Shown here piece after piece: positions 9,356 to 17,949 of a stretch of 64,000 bases of DNA (positions within the stretch are counted from its first letter, which is position 1; each line of letters begins with the position of its first letter). Source of the stretch: Natrinema soli (GTDB lineage: Archaea; Halobacteriota; Halobacteria; Halobacteriales; Natrialbaceae); contig NZ_JAQIVI010000022.1 of NCBI RefSeq assembly GCF_028618695.1, positions 62,001 to 126,000 on the forward strand, read 5' to 3'. Below the pieces are notes generated by a model. That model made no database searches. It had not been told where the DNA came from and worked only from the letters and a program-made list of their open reading frames with translations. A program made the translations under genes and the position numbers.

Positions 9356-10519
9356 ATGCCTGCAGTGTGGACGTACCCGTGGACGCTCTCCCGCGAAGGA
9401 ATCGCTGACGCGTGCGAGCGTCTCACGGAATGCGGCATCGACGCGGTGAACGTCGCCAGTCACTACCACTCGGTTCGGTCGATGCAGCCCCGGTTTCCGG
9501 CCGACCTGTTTCGGACCTACGCCGGCGGTTGTTACTTCGAACCGGACGAGGCGTTCGATCGCCTCCCGATCGACCCCACCGTCAATCGCGTCGGATCGTG
9601 GGACGATCCGCTGGCCGAAATCGTCGACGGTGTCCACGATCGCGGCATGGCCGTTAATGCGTGGACGGTCTGTTTGCACAACTCTCGGCTCGGAGCGACG
9701 AATCCCGAATATCGGATCGAAAGCGCGTTCGGCGATGCGCACGATCACTCGCTTTGTCCGTCCCATCCCGAGGTCCGGGCGTACTTCGCCGCGGTCGTCG
9801 ACTCGATTCGCGAGCGCGGCGTCGACGAAATTCAGCTCGAGTCGATCGGGTTTCCGAGCGCCTATCACGATCACGGTTCGCAGTTCGGTCACGACAAACA
9901 CCAGACGGTGACGACCGACGTCGAAGCGGCGCTCCTCTCGCAGTGCTTCTGTGACGGCTGTCGAGCGGCGGCGGCGTCACACCCGGTCGACCTCGAGCGG
10001 GCCCAGACGAGCGTGCGGGCGCTCGTTCGCAGATCGCTCGCCGATCCGACCGCGTCGCCGTCCTCTTTCGATGCCATCGTCGAACGCGAGCCGGTGCTCG
10101 GCAATCTCTTCGACTTTCGAGCGACCGTCGTCGAACGACTGCTCGAACGCCTCGCCGACGCCGCGGGCTCAGCGCCGCTCAACTATTACGCGATGGAAGC
10201 GTACGGCTCGGACCCGTCCGATCTGGCTCTCTCCGGTGTGCGACTTGCGGACCTCGAGGAGCATCTCGACCGGGTGACGGCGATTTGTTACGTCTCCGAT
10301 CCCGAACTCGCTCGCGAGCGGATCCGGACCCTCGACCACACCGGTGACCTCCCAGTCGATACCGGCATCACGCTCGATCCGAACGTCGTCGATCGACGCG
10401 AACAGCTGTGCGACCTCGTCGACGGCGTTCGATCGGTTACCGACGGCTCCCTCTCGATCTACCACCATTCGCTGGCGACCGAAACGCACCTCGAGTGGAT
10501 CGCGGACGCGCTGGCGTGA
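9356..10519 (+). CDS. uncharacterised TIM-barrel-like protein, putative glycoside hydrolase
   Basis: I chose ATG 9356 because an AT-rich box (AATACTTTTA, about 9320-9329) lies about 30 bases upstream and residue conservation seems to begin at MPAVWTYPW. An upstream in-frame ATG at 9284 would add 24 residues. The protein has alternating beta/alpha segments (GIDAVNVASHYHS, GMAVNAWTVCLHNS, GVDEIQLESIGFPSAY) and a C-F-C-D-G-C-R-A cluster after the fifth strand, a feature seen in some unclassified glycosidase-like barrels. No catalytic residues can be assigned. The context suggests action on a sugar polymer or glycoside. Confidence 0.7.
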   Translation: MPAVWTYPWTLSREGIADACERLTECGIDAVNVASHYHSVRSMQPRFPADLFRTYAGGCYFEPDEAFDRLPIDPTVNRVGSWDDPLAEIVDGVHDRGMAVNAWTVCLHNSRLGATNPEYRIESAFGDAHDHSLCPSHPEVRAYFAAVVDSIRERGVDEIQLESIGFPSAYHDHGSQFGHDKHQTVTTDVEAALLSQCFCDGCRAAAASHPVDLERAQTSVRALVRRSLADPTASPSSFDAIVEREPVLGNLFDFRATVVERLLERLADAAGSAPLNYYAMEAYGSDPSDLALSGVRLADLEEHLDRVTAICYVSDPELARERIRTLDHTGDLPVDTGITLDPNVVDRREQLCDLVDGVRSVTDGSLSIYHHSLATETHLEWIADALA

Positions 10520-10643
10520 TCGTCGCTCTGTGGTCGCTCGAGCGGAGTGACGCGGACCGACGACCGAAAGACATCGAATCTCGCGTTGTACGGGAATGCA
10601 AGCGGGCGGAACGTTTTTGCGCGACCGAAATCAATGTGCGCTC

Positions 10644-11465
10644 GTGTCGCACAGACTGTTAGTAATCGGTGCACACCCCGACGACCCCGACATTCGAGCC
10701 GGCGGACTCGCGTGCTCGTGTGCGGCGGCCGGCCACGACGTCCGATTCGTCTCGCTAACCGACGGGCGCGGGGGGCACCACGAACAACACGGACCGGAAC
10801 TCGTCGACCGGCGTCGCGAAGAGGCTGCTGCAGCGGCGGCGGCTGGCGGGATCGAGTACCGGATCCTCGAGAATCCGGACGGCCGACTCAGACCGACGCT
10901 GGAGAACCGAGTGGAGGTGATTCGACTGATCCGTGAGTACAACCCCGACGTCGTGCTAACCCACCGGCCGAACGATTACCATCCCGACCATCGGTACACT
11001 TCGCAACTCGTTCGCGACGCGGCGTACATGGTCACCGTCCCAAACGTCTGTCCTGACGCTCCGGCCCTCGACTCCAACCCCGTTTTCGCCTATCTACTGG
11101 ATACCTTCAAGCGACCGTATCCGTTCTCGCCGGACATAATCGTCCCGATCGACGAGGAGATGCTCGAACGGAAGTACGATATGCTTGATTGCCACGAGTC
11201 TCAGATGTACGAGTGGCTGCCGTACACCGAGGACAAACTCGCGGCGGTTCCCGACGATCCTGACGAGCACCGCGAGTGGTTGACGACGGATCCGATTTCG
11301 GGGCTCGAAGAGATGGGGAACACGGCCGATCGGTTCCGCGAGCAGTTGATCGAACGATACGGAGTGAAACGCGGCCGAGAAATCGAGTACGCCGAAGCGT
11401 TCGAAGTCTCCGAGTACGGTGGCGATCTCACGTCCGAGCTCGCTGGGGGTCTCTTTGCGCCCTGA
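10644..11465 (+). CDS. PIG-L/LmbE-family deacetylase
   Basis: The protein has the metal-binding motif AHPDD right after the first strand (VIGAHPDDPDIRAGG) and the second motif HPDH (about residue 115). These supply the zinc ligands and general base of N-acetylglucosamine de-N-acetylases. The GTG start at 10644 puts the first strand at the N-terminus as usual in the family; an in-frame ATG at 10596 is the alternative. In this cluster a free GlcNAc or GlcNAc-acid deacetylase would give the amino group later removed by the SelA-like enzyme (13168-14388). It follows the TIM-barrel gene. Confidence 0.9.
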   Translation: MSHRLLVIGAHPDDPDIRAGGLACSCAAAGHDVRFVSLTDGRGGHHEQHGPELVDRRREEAAAAAAAGGIEYRILENPDGRLRPTLENRVEVIRLIREYNPDVVLTHRPNDYHPDHRYTSQLVRDAAYMVTVPNVCPDAPALDSNPVFAYLLDTFKRPYPFSPDIIVPIDEEMLERKYDMLDCHESQMYEWLPYTEDKLAAVPDDPDEHREWLTTDPISGLEEMGNTADRFREQLIERYGVKRGREIEYAEAFEVSEYGGDLTSELAGGLFAP

Positions 11466-11562
11466 TCGTCGGTTCTGTGACGGCCCGATCGATTTCGCAT
11501 CGTTCTTTTCGACTCGGTCTCGCTAAACCTCGAGACCGCGCCGAACGCGACTACTGGTGCTG

Positions 11563-13041
11563 TCACCCGTGTCGCTCGAGCAGCTCCGCCGCGTGCTCGC
11601 TCCGGCCCGTGTGCCGGAGGTGCTCGACGTACTCCTCGAGCGCGTCCCACGTGTAGTACGGTCCGTTCTCGCGGAGGACCTCCCACATCGGGTCGGTAAC
11701 GCCGTTCTCGGCATCGGGGTTTCCGCCGCGCTCACCGCGAGCGGCCTCGAGCAGTCGCTCGTCGACCCACCGCTGGAGCGTGCTCAGCCCTTCGCGCACG
11801 ATCTCGGGTCGTTCGTCGGCGAGGTCCGTCGCCTCGTGTGGATCGTCTGCGAGATCGAACAGCATGACCTCCTCGAGATTACTCTTGAACGCGTCGTGGT
11901 AGGTCTTGAGCAGCAGCCAGTCGTTCCAGCGAACCGCCCGCTGGCACGTCCAGGCGGCGTGACTGAGCACCAGGTGATCACGGCCACTCTCGGTTCCGTC
12001 GGTGACCGTCTCGGCGAACGACCGTCCGTCCCAGCCCTCAGGGGCGTCGCCGCCGGCGAGATCGACGAGGGTCGGCGGCAGATCGAGCTGGTACCGGAGG
12101 GCCTCGTCTACGCCCGGTTCGACGGTGGGACCGCGGACGATCAGCGGGACGTTGCAGGTCTTGTCGTCGGCCGTCTGGTGGTCACCGTAGACGTTGAACT
12201 CGCCGAGGTTCTCGCCGTGGTCGGCGCTCACGATGATCAGCGTCTCCTCGAAGACGCCCGCCTCGCGCAGGCGGTCGAACAGCTTCCCGATGTGAGCGTC
12301 CATATAGTGGATACCCGCGTCGTAGCCGTCGATCATCGTCACGAAGTCGTCACGAGAGGAGATGTCGGGCGGCATCCGGGGCGCATCTCGCTTGCCGCCC
12401 CATCCGCACAGGTCCTGTGCGCTTTGTGCTCCGGTTTCCTGGTAGTGCCGATCGATCAGGTCGTCGGTCACCCACTCCGGAGCGGGATCGTCTTCGAACG
12501 GGGTGCCGTACTCGAGCGGTGTCGTGTACTCCGTGTGCGGGTCCCAGAAGTTGACGTGGAGGTACCAATCGTCCTCGGCGGCGTGCTCGACGAGCCAATC
12601 GCGGGCGTAGGAATACACCTCGTCGGCGGTTTCGGTACCACCGCCGCCGGTGTCGTGCAGTTCGCCGAATCCCTCGACGACCTGCCAGGCGTCGTGGCGG
12701 GCGGGAAACGGACTGATCATTGCAGTGTCGAACCCCTGTTCGTCGAGGATCGTCGCGAGAGTCCTGAAGCGACGCGGGTAGCGCTCGCCGCGGGTGGCGC
12801 CGTATCGACGCGGATCCGCGTTGCGGCCGCCATGGTTGACGACGCCGGTGTGGATCCCGAACCGGCCCGTGTAAAACGCCGTTCTCGACGGGAGACACGG
12901 TGCATCCGACGTATAGACGTTCGTGAATCGGCGTCCGTCCGCAGCGATCTCGTCGATGCTCGGCGACGTGTCCCGATGATACCCGTAGCAGCCGAGATGG
13001 TCCGGTCGCAACGAGTCGCAGTCGATGTACAGTATCCGCAT
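11563..13041 (-). CDS. sulfatase of the formylglycine type
   Basis: The 492-residue protein begins directly with the alkaline-phosphatase-like fold: YIDCDSLRPDHLGCYG gives metal ligands Asp7 and Asp9. Cys49 in CLPSR (49-53) is the residue that must be oxidised to formylglycine by a maturase encoded elsewhere. Further motifs are YLHVNFWDPHTEY and IVSADHGENLGEF. There is no signal peptide, so it is likely cytoplasmic and desulfates imported sugars, unlike secreted bacterial glycosaminoglycan sulfatases. It is the last gene of a ten-gene same-strand run and lies 126 bases after the SelA-like gene. Confidence 0.93.
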   Translation of the reverse strand: MRILYIDCDSLRPDHLGCYGYHRDTSPSIDEIAADGRRFTNVYTSDAPCLPSRTAFYTGRFGIHTGVVNHGGRNADPRRYGATRGERYPRRFRTLATILDEQGFDTAMISPFPARHDAWQVVEGFGELHDTGGGGTETADEVYSYARDWLVEHAAEDDWYLHVNFWDPHTEYTTPLEYGTPFEDDPAPEWVTDDLIDRHYQETGAQSAQDLCGWGGKRDAPRMPPDISSRDDFVTMIDGYDAGIHYMDAHIGKLFDRLREAGVFEETLIIVSADHGENLGEFNVYGDHQTADDKTCNVPLIVRGPTVEPGVDEALRYQLDLPPTLVDLAGGDAPEGWDGRSFAETVTDGTESGRDHLVLSHAAWTCQRAVRWNDWLLLKTYHDAFKSNLEEVMLFDLADDPHEATDLADERPEIVREGLSTLQRWVDERLLEAARGERGGNPDAENGVTDPMWEVLRENGPYYTWDALEEYVEHLRHTGRSEHAAELLERHG

Positions 13042-13167
13042 ATTCTAACAGGTCTTGCTCACCGATCATAACAGTTCTGCCGAGTACGAGTCGCTCGCCG
13101 AGTGGGAACGAGCCGCTCGAACACGTGCGTCGAAACTCGGCTCGGACCGAGAAACCCGAAACGGTGC

Positions 13168-14388
13168 CTATTCGGTGTCGACCTGCGCCGCGATCCGCTC
13201 GATGACGTAGTCGACCTCATCGTCGGGAAGACATCGAGGATTAATCGTGAACTGCGAGCGGTGAACGTCGTCGGCACCGACGAACACCCGCGGGTTCTCT
13301 CGGCGCAGCGCCAGCACGAGTTCCCCGGCGTCGACCGGTGACCGTGTCTCGTCTACCGTGACGGCGACCGTCGTGACGGCGTCGGTCTTCCCGGCGTTCT
13401 CGAGTTCCGCGTCGAGGCCGTCGACCCCCTCGAGGTCGGCGGCAATCCGTTCGGCACGGCCGTGCCACTCCGCGAGAACGGCCTCGTCGTCCTGCTCGAC
13501 GAACGCGTCGAGCGCCGCGATGAGGCCGGCAAGTTCCTCCTTGCCGACTTTCATCGATCGACCGATCCCCTGAAGGGGGACGCCAGGGAGAGTCGCAACG
13601 TCGACGAGGTCCTCGGGCGGCTCGTACACCGGTTCAGCGGCGTGCATGTCGAGGTGCTGACGCGCGACGGACGTGATCAGGTCTTCGCGACCCGCGAGAA
13701 TGCCCGACGACTGCGGCCCTCGGATCGCCTTGCCGCCACTGAACGCGACGAGATCCACACCTTGGTCGACGTATTTCGAGAGGTTCTCCGTCGGCGGCAG
13801 CTCGGCCGCAGCGTCGACGATGACTGGCACATCGTGTTCGTGGGCGATTTCGACGACTTTCGGTAACGGCGGTTGCGTGAAGGGTTTCTCCATGTATGCA
13901 ACCGCGATCGTCTCCTCGGTGATCGCGTCCGCGATCTGCCACGGTTGCGTGTTCTCCGAACCGGTTCCGAGGTGGTAGTCGTTGCCGCCGACGTCGACGA
14001 TGTCGGCGCCCGCAGCCCGGAGCGCATGATCGTACCCGTTCCGATGGGTGCGCGGCATGACGATTTCGCTCGGAATCCCGTCGGTATCGGGGAGTCGTGC
14101 CATAACGCCGAGGTCGTCACCAGCGATGCACGCCGCCGCAGCAAGCGTGAGCGCCGAGCTCGCGCCGTTGGTAACGTATCCCGACTCGGCGCCGGTTACC
14201 GCCGCGATCCGTTCCGAGGCGGCCGCCTGCAGATCCGAGATGCGGACGAACGCCTCGGCGGCGCGGTTCATCGCCTCGAGGGCTTCCTCGCGGACGAGAG
14301 TCCCGCCGATCCGGGTCTTGGTCCCGGTCGCGTTGATCACTGACGGTATCCCGAGGTCGTCGTAGATCGTGTCTCGATCCGCCGTCAT
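13168..14388 (-). CDS. SelA-like PLP enzyme, D-glucosaminate ammonia-lyase/DgaE type
   Basis: The 406-residue PLP-dependent fold-type I protein starts INATGTKTRIGG, as in SelA-like lyases. It has AFSGGKAIRGPQSSGIL, in which Lys220 forms the Schiff base, and VIVDAAAELPP, where Asp contacts the pyridine nitrogen. The family includes selenocysteine synthase and D-glucosaminate-6-phosphate ammonia-lyase. Archaeal SelA is not used for selenocysteine, so a catabolic lyase is more likely. With deacetylase, oxidoreductases and an aldolase nearby, conversion of glucosaminate to 2-keto-3-deoxygluconate plus ammonia is a reasonable inference. Its ATG overlaps the FAH stop by four bases. Confidence 0.85.
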   Translation of the reverse strand: MTADRDTIYDDLGIPSVINATGTKTRIGGTLVREEALEAMNRAAEAFVRISDLQAAASERIAAVTGAESGYVTNGASSALTLAAAACIAGDDLGVMARLPDTDGIPSEIVMPRTHRNGYDHALRAAGADIVDVGGNDYHLGTGSENTQPWQIADAITEETIAVAYMEKPFTQPPLPKVVEIAHEHDVPVIVDAAAELPPTENLSKYVDQGVDLVAFSGGKAIRGPQSSGILAGREDLITSVARQHLDMHAAEPVYEPPEDLVDVATLPGVPLQGIGRSMKVGKEELAGLIAALDAFVEQDDEAVLAEWHGRAERIAADLEGVDGLDAELENAGKTDAVTTVAVTVDETRSPVDAGELVLALRRENPRVFVGADDVHRSQFTINPRCLPDDEVDYVIERIAAQVDTE

Positions 14389-15119
14389 CGGGCGATCACG
14401 TGATTTTTGAGGGAGCCGACGCCGTCGAACTCGACCTCGACGGTGTCGCCGTCGCTGAGTCGATCGGGACCGAACGGCGTGCCGGTCGCGATGACGTCAC
14501 CCGGTTCGAGCGTGATCAACTCCGTGACGTCCGCGACGAGTTCGGGGACGGAGAAAATCATGCGCTCGCGGGTGGTCTCCTGTTTCGTCTCGCCGTTCAG
14601 GCGGAGCGTGAGCGTCGCGTCGGCGGGAACTTCGTCAGGGGCCGCGACGACCGGCCCCATCGGAAGCGAGGCGTCGAAGGCTTTGCCGCGCACCCAGTTG
14701 CGCTCTCGCTCCTGATCGTCGCGGTTCGAGATATCGTTGACGCACGTGAACCCGGCGACGACGTCCATGGCGTCCGCCTCCGGAACGCTGCGACACTGTT
14801 CGCCGATGACGATCCCGAACTCCGCTTCGAACTCGACGACATCCCGTCCCGGCGGCAGTTCGATGGTGTCGCCGTGGCCGACGACGCAGTTCGGCGTCTT
14901 CAGGAACAGTTCGGGGCGCTCGGGTCGCTCTTCGAACCCGGACTCTTCCCGGTGGTCCGTGTATCCGCCCGCCTGACAGACGATTTTCGTCGGGTCGGTC
15001 GGCGGGAGAACGTCCACCTCGTCGGGATTATACGTCCGCTCGTTCGCAACGATTCCGTCATCGGTCCACTCGCCGCGTCGAGTGTATCCGGTGGAGTCGC
15101 TGAATCGTACCATTCGCAT
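14385..15119 (-). CDS. fumarylacetoacetate hydrolase (FAH) family protein
   Basis: The FAH fold is shown by EFEAEFGIVIG (metal-binding acidic residues), FTCVNDISNRDDQ and GDVIATGTPFG near the C-terminus. I chose ATG 15119 (MRMVRF); ATG 15113 is two codons later. FAH members hydrolyse or decarboxylate 2,4-diketo acids and include 2,4-diketo-3-deoxy sugar-acid hydrolases. Translational coupling (ATGA overlap) to the SelA-like lyase suggests that it acts on the lyase product after oxidation, or on an isomer. Exact reaction is not determined by the sequence. Confidence 0.88.
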   Translation of the reverse strand: MRMVRFSDSTGYTRRGEWTDDGIVANERTYNPDEVDVLPPTDPTKIVCQAGGYTDHREESGFEERPERPELFLKTPNCVVGHGDTIELPPGRDVVEFEAEFGIVIGEQCRSVPEADAMDVVAGFTCVNDISNRDDQERERNWVRGKAFDASLPMGPVVAAPDEVPADATLTLRLNGETKQETTRERMIFSVPELVADVTELITLEPGDVIATGTPFGPDRLSDGDTVEVEFDGVGSLKNHVIAR

Positions 15120-15231
15120 TACGCCCCAACTGTTTTCGCGAGACGATAACGTTCTTTCGGTCGTCTCGTTACACTCGCCTCTCCCCACCGGTTCGGTGAC
15201 AGCCGCTCATCCTCGACTGGCGGACCCGCTC

Positions 15232-16830
15232 TCAGGCCCGGATCGCGGTTCCCGGACGCGCGTTGGTGTCCTCCCCGTCGCGGACGATGGCCGTTCCGTC
15301 GACGAACACGTGTTCAATACCGATCGGGTGACGCTGCGGCTCGTCGAACGTCGCACGGTCGGTGACGACAGCGGGATCGAAGACGACTAGATCAGCGTCG
15401 AGTCCGGGCCGGAGCACGCCCTTCGAGTCGAACCCCATCGCTCGAGCGGGCAGCGACGTCATCTTTTGGACGGCCTCCTCGAGCGAGAGCAGGTTCTCCT
15501 CGCGGACGTACCGAGCGAGCACGCGGGGGAACGACCCGTAGACGCGGGGGTGGGGTCGTGAACCGAACAGTCCGTCCGTGCCGACCGCGACGCGGTCGCT
15601 CCCCATGATCGTCCGGACGTCGGACTCGATCAACCCGTGGGCGATCATCGACGCGTCGAGATCCTCCGCCAGCAACACGTCACAGAGGACGTCGACGGGC
15701 GTGCTGTCTCGCTCGCTCGCGATCGTCGCGATGTCCCGACCCTCCTGGTCGCGGAATTCGTCGGACGTGAGGTTCGTCACGTCGATCCGGTCCCAACCGG
15801 TCTTCCCGCCGACGTTCTCCCAGCCGTCGATTCGCCACTCTTCGATGTCCTTGCGGACCGTCTCGCGCTGTTCGGGATCGGCGAGTAGCTCCCGAACCGC
15901 GTCGGCGTCGTCCGACTGCACCCACGGAGGCAACAACGACGTCAGCATGCTGCTTCCCGCAGTATAGGGGTACTGGTCGGCGGTCACGTCGACGCCGCGT
16001 TCGCGGGCGATCTCGACCTGTGCGAGCAGACGATCGGCCTTCCCCCGCTGTTCGCCGCCGGTGAGTTTGAAGTGGGAGATGTGTAGCGGGATCCCGCGTT
16101 CGGCACCGATATCGATGAATTCGTCGAGTGCCTCCCAGATCCACCGCCCTTCGCTCCGGATGTGCGCGACGAAGGGGCGGCCGTAGGGCTCGAGTTCGGC
16201 CGCGAGTCGGGACACTTCTTCGGTACTCGAGTACACCTGTGGCGTATAGACGAGACCCGTCGAGAAGCCGATCGCACCGTCCTCGAGTCCCTCCGCGACG
16301 AGCGCCGCCATCTCCTCGAGTTCGCGATCGGTCGGTTCGACGTCTTCCATCCCGAGCACCTCGTATCTGGCAGTGCCGTGGCCGACGAGCGTCGCGACGT
16401 TCGGCGCGATTCCCGCGGCGTCGATCTCGTCTAGGTACTCATCGACGGAGGACCACGTCCACTCGCGCTCGAGTCGGCCCGCCAGGCCGCTGAGATATTC
16501 CTGCCACGATTCGATGTCATCCCCGCAGTAGAGCGGTGCCATCGAAAACCCGTCCTGACCGAGGATTTCCGTGGTGATCCCCTGCCGCGTTTTCGGCGCG
16601 AGCGCGGGATCGGCGAACAACTCGAGGTCCGAGTGCGAGTGCGCGTCGATAAACCCCGGACAGACGACACTGCCGTCGGCGTCTATCGTCGTCGCCGCGT
16701 CGAGTCCGTGATCGGGGGCCCGACAGACGCGGCGTATCGTGCCGTCGGTGACACCGACTGCGCCGCGAAACCAGGGCGCTCCCGTACCGTCGACGATGCG
16801 CGCATTCTCGACGAGCAAGTCGAGGCTCAT
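15232..16830 (-). CDS. N-acyl-D-amino-acid deacylase-like amidohydrolase
   Basis: The 532-residue protein has the amidohydrolase start LLVENARIVDGTGAPW and metal site HSH (64-66, in FIDAHSHSDLE). The segments GITTEILGQDGFSMAP, VAHIRSEG and HISHFKLTG, and the C-terminal LDADLVVFDP, are typical of the D-aminoacylase branch. Members remove acyl groups from D-amino acids, and related proteins act on other N-acyl compounds. Next to the SelA-like gene it could deacetylate N-acetyl-D-glucosaminate or a breakdown product. It lies 112 bases before the FAH gene on the same strand. Confidence 0.87.
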   Translation of the reverse strand: MSLDLLVENARIVDGTGAPWFRGAVGVTDGTIRRVCRAPDHGLDAATTIDADGSVVCPGFIDAHSHSDLELFADPALAPKTRQGITTEILGQDGFSMAPLYCGDDIESWQEYLSGLAGRLEREWTWSSVDEYLDEIDAAGIAPNVATLVGHGTARYEVLGMEDVEPTDRELEEMAALVAEGLEDGAIGFSTGLVYTPQVYSSTEEVSRLAAELEPYGRPFVAHIRSEGRWIWEALDEFIDIGAERGIPLHISHFKLTGGEQRGKADRLLAQVEIARERGVDVTADQYPYTAGSSMLTSLLPPWVQSDDADAVRELLADPEQRETVRKDIEEWRIDGWENVGGKTGWDRIDVTNLTSDEFRDQEGRDIATIASERDSTPVDVLCDVLLAEDLDASMIAHGLIESDVRTIMGSDRVAVGTDGLFGSRPHPRVYGSFPRVLARYVREENLLSLEEAVQKMTSLPARAMGFDSKGVLRPGLDADLVVFDPAVVTDRATFDEPQRHPIGIEHVFVDGTAIVRDGEDTNARPGTAIRA

Positions 16831-17039
16831 GACCTATCCGTTCCCGGCCGCCACCCTAAATCCACCGACGGATCGCGACGGGGTTCGCAGTCCGCTGGGA
16901 CGTTTGGCACATCGCAGATGCAGTCGCCGAGCAGGTCTTTTCCGCGGGTGGTCCGTCCCGCGGTCGCCCGGTCGCACCCGTCGAGAACGTCGCCCTCGTT
17001 CGCGGAAAATGGATGCACCTCAGGGGTCTCGTGAGTCCG

Positions 17040-17804
17040 CTACTCGAGGATCGATCGGACGCACGCTACGTCAGCCTCGATGGCCTCGCGGTACGGCCGC
17101 TCGTCGGACACGAATTCGACGTTCGCGTAGCCGTCGAACCCGTGCTCGAGGAACGGGTTGAGGATCGCCGCGAGGTCGTAGTACGACTCGGCGAGCGCCG
17201 CCCGATCGCGTCCGGTCCGCTCGCGCGTCGTCTGCAGGTGTAACTGGTTCGAGAGCGGAGCGAGGGCCGCCGCCTCGCGCTCGAGTTCCGCCGCGGGGAT
17301 CGAGAATCCCGGCTGGTAGTTGAGTCCGCAACGCTCGTCTCCTATCGCCTCGATCAGGGCTTTCGCGCCCTCGAGACAGTTTGTCACCGTGTTATCGTGC
17401 TTCTCGACGGTAACCTCGATTTCGTGGTCGGCCGCCCTGTCGGTCACCCGTCGGAGGTCGGCGACGACCCGCTCCCAGTGTTCATCGTCGCGGCCGTCGT
17501 ACTCCTGGTTCCCCGCCCAGACGCGAATCGTCTCGGTTCCGAGCCGATCCGCGATCGCGAGTTCGTGCTCGAGCTCGTCGTCGAAGGCCTCGGTTCCGCA
17601 CCGTAGGTAGGAGCCGTAGGCGGCGATGTCAATCCCGTGTGCGGCCGCCGCCTCGACGATTCGGGTGCAGACTGGCTCGGAGCCGTCGCCGACGTGGTCT
17701 CGTCCCCAGATCTCGACGCCGTCGTACCCGACCTCGCTCGCGAGTTCGACGATTTCCTCGACGGGACGCTCTTTGGCGGAAACGGTACACAGTCCGACGT
17801 TCAT
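17040..17804 (-). CDS. sugar phosphate isomerase/epimerase-like TIM barrel
   Basis: The product starts MNVGLCTVSAKERPVEE and has 254 residues, the usual length of xylose-isomerase-like TIM barrels (AP endonuclease 2 superfamily). Segments GYDGVEIWGRD, TIRVWAGNQEYDG, EVTVEKHDNTV and GFDGYANVEFVSDE provide the Glu, Asp and His ligands expected for a divalent metal. An upstream in-frame extension to 18035 reads through intergenic sequence and is not used. Likely substrate: a keto sugar or sugar acid made by the neighbouring dehydrogenases. Confidence 0.85.
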   Translation of the reverse strand: MNVGLCTVSAKERPVEEIVELASEVGYDGVEIWGRDHVGDGSEPVCTRIVEAAAAHGIDIAAYGSYLRCGTEAFDDELEHELAIADRLGTETIRVWAGNQEYDGRDDEHWERVVADLRRVTDRAADHEIEVTVEKHDNTVTNCLEGAKALIEAIGDERCGLNYQPGFSIPAAELEREAAALAPLSNQLHLQTTRERTGRDRAALAESYYDLAAILNPFLEHGFDGYANVEFVSDERPYREAIEADVACVRSILE

Positions 17805-17949
17805 TCGTCGTTCTCCACTTCGATATGAGAGAGAGATGGGACTCTCAGGCTCAGGGCTATCGCGCCGAGTCGTCGGTGCTCCATGTATTCGTCCTGTCGC
17901 TTCAGCGGTAAAGCGATGGGGGATACGGCAGAACCCTCGCACGTGACGA

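Noticed and set aside
11557..13071. Long open frame on the plus strand opposite the sulfatase
   Set aside because: It is an antisense shadow in GC-rich DNA. The minus strand has clear sulfatase motifs. The same holds for frames opposite the esterase (18097-19737), the GNAT gene (5595-6905) and the SDR (4652-5671).
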